From: Pseudomonas sp. RGM2987
GTDB lineage: Bacteria; Pseudomonadota; Gammaproteobacteria; Pseudomonadales; Pseudomonadaceae
Direction: 5' to 3'
DNA length: 64,000 nt
NCBI RefSeq assembly: GCF_022952855.1
Contig: NZ_JALJDX010000219.1
Location: 1 to 64,000, forward strand
In this document: one piece after another, positions 61,142 to 64,000 of the stretch
How positions within the stretch are numbered: position 1 is the first letter of the stretch
Layout: every line of letters starts with the position of its first letter
The notes under the pieces: generated by a model
What the model saw: the letters and a program-made list of their open reading frames with translations, nothing else
What the model was told of the DNA's origin: nothing
Database searches by the model: none
Made by a program: the position numbers and the translations under genes

Positions 61142-62056
61142 ATGTCCACTCGCACCGAGGCGGTGAAAGCCTATTTGCTCGACCTGCAAGACCGTATCTG
61201 CGCCGCCCTGGAAACCGAAGACGGCGGCACGCGCTTCGTCGAAGACGCCTGGACCCGGCCAGCCGGCGGTGGCGGTCGTACGCGAGTGATCGAAAACGGC
61301 ACGGTCATCGAAAAGGGCGGCGTGAACTTTTCCCACGTCTTCGGCAGCGGTCTGCCGCCGTCGGCCAGTGCCCACCGGCCGGAACTGGCCGGGCGCGGGT
61401 TCGAGGCCCTGGGCGTGTCGCTGGTGATCCACCCACATAACCCCCATGTGCCGACGTCCCACGCCAACGTGCGCTTTTTCATCGCCGAGAAGGAAGGCGA
61501 GGAGCCGGTCTGGTGGTTCGGCGGCGGCTTCGACCTGACGCCCTACTACGGCGTCGCGGAAGATTGCGTGCATTGGCACCGGGTCGCCGAGCAGGCCTGC
61601 GCGCCCTTCGGCCCCGAGGTGTACCCGCGCTACAAGGCCTGGTGCGACAGCTATTTCCACCTCAAGCATCGCAACGAGCCCCGGGGCATCGGCGGCCTGT
61701 TCTTCGACGACCTGAACGCGTGGGATTTCGACACCAGCTTCGCCTTCATGCGGGCCATTGGCGACGCCTACATCGATGCCTACCTGCCGATCATGCGTCG
61801 GCGCAAACACGATCCGTTCACGGCCAAGCAACGGGAATTCCAGGAATACCGCCGCGGGCGCTACGTGGAATTCAACCTGGTCTACGACCGCGGCACCCTG
61901 TTCGGCCTGCAATCGGGCGGGCGCACCGAATCGATCCTGATGTCGCTGCCGCCGCAAGTGCGCTGGGGCTACGACTGGAAAGCCGAGCCGGGCAGCGAAG
62001 AAGCACGCCTGACCGAGTATTTCCTACAGGACCGCGATTGGCTGGCGACGGCCTGA
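61142..62056 (+). CDS. hemF: Oxygen-dependent coproporphyrinogen III oxidase
   Basis: 304 residues. HemF signature FHPHNPHVPTSHANVRFF-like stretch (IHPHNPHVPTSHANVRFF) and WWFGGGFDLTPYYG; WCDxYFHLKHRNEPRGIGG and YVEFNLVYDRGTLFGL. Converts coproporphyrinogen III to protoporphyrinogen IX with oxygen. aroE starts 10 bp after its stop, forming an operon. Confidence 0.97.
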   Translation: MSTRTEAVKAYLLDLQDRICAALETEDGGTRFVEDAWTRPAGGGGRTRVIENGTVIEKGGVNFSHVFGSGLPPSASAHRPELAGRGFEALGVSLVIHPHNPHVPTSHANVRFFIAEKEGEEPVWWFGGGFDLTPYYGVAEDCVHWHRVAEQACAPFGPEVYPRYKAWCDSYFHLKHRNEPRGIGGLFFDDLNAWDFDTSFAFMRAIGDAYIDAYLPIMRRRKHDPFTAKQREFQEYRRGRYVEFNLVYDRGTLFGLQSGGRTESILMSLPPQVRWGYDWKAEPGSEEARLTEYFLQDRDWLATA

Positions 62057-62066
62057 GGGGATGTCC

Positions 62067-62888
62067 ATGGATCGCTACGTTGTCATGGGTAACCCGATCG
62101 GCCACAGCAAGTCGCCGTTGATCCATCGCCTGTTCGCCGAACAGACCGGGCAGGCGCTGGACTACACCACGCTGCTGGCGCCCCTGGAAGATTTTTCCGG
62201 TTGTGCGCAGGAATTTTTCCGTGAAGGTTGCGGGGCAAATGTCACGGTGCCGTTCAAGGAAGACGCCTACCGCCTGGCCGACAGCCTGACCGAGCGCGCG
62301 CAGCGGGCCGGGGCGGTCAATACCTTGAGCAAACTGGCCGACGGTAGCCTGTTGGGTGATAACACCGATGGCGCCGGGCTGGTCCGCGACCTGACCGTCA
62401 ACGCCGGCTTCAGCCTCAAGGGCAAGCGCATCCTGTTGCTGGGCGCCGGTGGTGCGGTGCGCGGCGCCCTGGAGCCGCTGCTGGCCGAAGGGCCGGCTTC
62501 GGTGATCATCGCCAATCGCACAGTGGAAAAGGCCGAATTGCTCGCCGAACTGTTCGCCGACCTGGGCCCGGTCTCGGCCAGTGGCTTCGACTGGCTGCAA
62601 GAGCCGGTGGACCTGATCATCAACGCCACGTCGGCCAGCCTGTCAGGGGATGTACCGCCGATTGCCGGAAGTTTGATTGAGCCCGGCAAGACGTTTTGCT
62701 ACGACATGATGTATGGCAAGGAGCCTACGTCGTTCTGCCGCTGGGCCAGCGAACAAGGCGCCGCAGTGGCGATGGATGGCTTGGGGATGTTGGCTGAACA
62801 GGCGGGCGAAGCGTTCTACCTGTGGCGCGGGGTGCGGCCGGATACGGCGCCGGTGTTGGCTGAGCTGCGTCGACAGCTAGCGCTATAA
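62067..62888 (+). CDS. aroE: Shikimate dehydrogenase
   Basis: 273 residues from the ATG at 62067, 6 nt after GAGGGG; an earlier ATG (62061) abuts it. NPIGHSKSPLIHR substrate site, NTDGAGLVRDL and GAGGAVRGALEPLL cofactor loop. Reduces 3-dehydroshikimate with NADPH in aromatic amino-acid synthesis. Operon with hemF. Confidence 0.97.
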   Translation: MDRYVVMGNPIGHSKSPLIHRLFAEQTGQALDYTTLLAPLEDFSGCAQEFFREGCGANVTVPFKEDAYRLADSLTERAQRAGAVNTLSKLADGSLLGDNTDGAGLVRDLTVNAGFSLKGKRILLLGAGGAVRGALEPLLAEGPASVIIANRTVEKAELLAELFADLGPVSASGFDWLQEPVDLIINATSASLSGDVPPIAGSLIEPGKTFCYDMMYGKEPTSFCRWASEQGAAVAMDGLGMLAEQAGEAFYLWRGVRPDTAPVLAELRRQLAL

Positions 62889-62890
62889 AC

Positions 62891-63001
62891 GTGGCGAGGG
62901 AGCTTGCTCCCGCTGGAGGGCGAAGCCCTCCTCAATAAACGGCGCCCTCAGTTTCTTGGGGGCCGCTGCGCAGCCCAGCGGGAGCAAGCTCCCTCGCCAC
63001 A
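62891..63001. repeat. REP pair, family B (inverted)
   Basis: Inverted family B arms after aroE; a partial third arm (AAGCTCCCTCG) follows at 63004. Confidence 0.9.
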
Positions 63002-63046
63002 GTAAGCTCCCTCGCTACAGGGGATTGTCTCAAGTCTTGAGAATGT

Positions 63047-64000
63047 TCAATCCTCAAAAAGAATCGGGCATTTCTCCGCGCCCTCCAGCTTCTTCAACTC
63101 CTCCACCACCTGCGGCCTGGCCCGGCGCAGGGTCAGGCTGCGGCCCTGGCTGCGCAGGCGCCGGGCTTCGTGGTGGAGCATTTCCACCCCGGAGTAATCG
63201 ATGAAGTTGATCTGCTGGGCGTCGATGACCACCTGTTGCCCCTGCAAGCGTTGCAGGCGCACTTGCAGGTAATGGCTGGCGCCGAAGAAGATCGAGCCGC
63301 CGACCCGCAGGATGTCTGCCTCGCCTTCGCGCAGATGTTGCACCCGGGGTTGCGAGGTGCGCTTGAGGTAGAAGAACAGCGACGCCAGCACACCGGCGTA
63401 GATCGCGGTTTGCAGTTCCAGCAGCAAGGTCGCCAGGCAGGTCAGGCCCATCACCATGAACTCTGAGCGGCTCACCCGATACAGAGCCCGGATGCCGCGA
63501 TGGTCCACCAGGCCCCAGGCGATCAGCAGAATGCTGCCGGCCATGGCCGGGATTGGGATGTGCGCGATCAGTTGCGCCCCAGCCACGGCAAACAACGCCA
63601 CCCACAACGCCGAGAACACCCCGGCCAATGGCGAGCAGGCCCCCGCTTCATAGCTCAGACCGGAACGGGTAAAGGAGCCGGCCGACAAGGATCCGGCGAA
63701 AAATCCTCCAACGAGATTGGAAAGTCCCTGCGCCCTCACCTCCTGGTTTGCATCGAGCAATTGCCCGGAACGTACCGAGAGCGAGCGGGCGATGGACAGG
63801 CTGGTCACCAGCCCGAGCATGCCCACCGCGACGGCGCCGGGCAGCAGGCGCAGGATCAGCTCCAGGTCCAGAGGCAGCGGCGTGAATGGCGGTAGGCGCC
63901 CGACAAAGGCGCTGACCAGCGCCACATGCCCGAACATCGCCGGCCACGCCCAGGCCACCAGACTGCTGATGACCAAGGTTATCAACAGGCTCGGCCAGCG
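63047..64000 (-). CDS. SulP family anion transporter, truncated by the window edge
   Basis: At least 318 residues of the C-terminal part; the frame is open past the window end, so the start is outside. Several membrane segments (LSIARSLSVRSGQLL, the SGLSYEAGACSPLAGVFSAL region) and a C-terminal STAS domain (about the last 110 residues; VVIDAQQINFIDYSGVEML). Likely a sulphate- or bicarbonate-type transporter; PA0029-like position after aroE. Confidence 0.9.
   Translation of the reverse strand, partial: RWPSLLITLVISSLVAWAWPAMFGHVALVSAFVGRLPPFTPLPLDLELILRLLPGAVAVGMLGLVTSLSIARSLSVRSGQLLDANQEVRAQGLSNLVGGFFAGSLSAGSFTRSGLSYEAGACSPLAGVFSALWVALFAVAGAQLIAHIPIPAMAGSILLIAWGLVDHRGIRALYRVSRSEFMVMGLTCLATLLLELQTAIYAGVLASLFFYLKRTSQPRVQHLREGEADILRVGGSIFFGASHYLQVRLQRLQGQQVVIDAQQINFIDYSGVEMLHHEARRLRSQGRSLTLRRARPQVVEELKKLEGAEKCPILFED

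Overview
This is chromosomal DNA of a Pseudomonas, most likely of the P. fluorescens group. Three things point there: the high-GC coding style; the gene order (trkA-rsmB-fmt-def-LysM-dprA-tsaC-qor-hemF-aroE; aspA with a LysR gene; purEK; beta-carbonic anhydrase-SulP-caa3 oxidase), which I recognise from the origin-proximal region of Pseudomonas genomes; and more than twenty copies of the two short palindromic (REP) families typical of fluorescent pseudomonads. I saw no rRNA, tRNA, CRISPR array, intact insertion sequence or prophage.

Layout. 0-6 kb: a DUF3299 exported protein, a GlsB/YeaQ membrane protein, purK-purE with a leader terminator, and a LysR regulator divergent from aspA. 6-11.5 kb: amino-acid use (AGCS symporter, asparaginase, AraC regulator), a HAD phosphatase and a gamma-carbonic anhydrase. 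11.6-18.2 kb: prlC-yheV, a second M3 peptidase, an exported phosphatase, and a PA0069-type radical SAM gene under a LexA box. 18.3-30.7 kb: beta-carbonic anhydrase, SulP transporter, and a complete caa3 cytochrome c oxidase locus (coxB, ctaD, ctaG, coxC, SURF1, ctaA, cyoE, SCO).

30.9-52 kb is accessory and mosaic. It has a divergent pair of ArsN-like acetyltransferases, a DUF6124 gene behind a strongly structured leader, a DUF805 membrane protein, several redox enzymes each beside an HxlR, LysR or ArsR regulator, and an island at 37-47 kb. The island carries two diverged cysteine-rich 21-residue-repeat secreted proteins, two near-identical zinc-ribbon membrane proteins, small orphan (possibly immunity) genes and gene remnants of an alpha/beta hydrolase, a small membrane protein and an NYN nuclease. 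52-64 kb returns to core genes: TPR protein, trkA, rsmB, fmt, def, LysM protein, dprA, tsaC, qor, hemF, aroE, and the start-truncated end of a second SulP transporter.

The best candidates for something undescribed are the RNA leader of the DUF6124 gene (32385-32583), which shows a 14-bp stem, three loops with mutually complementary 7-mers and alternative pairings over the ribosome binding site, and the pair of cysteine-rich repeat proteins with conserved upstream regions. All functional statements come from reading motifs and gene order; no database search or folding program was run.
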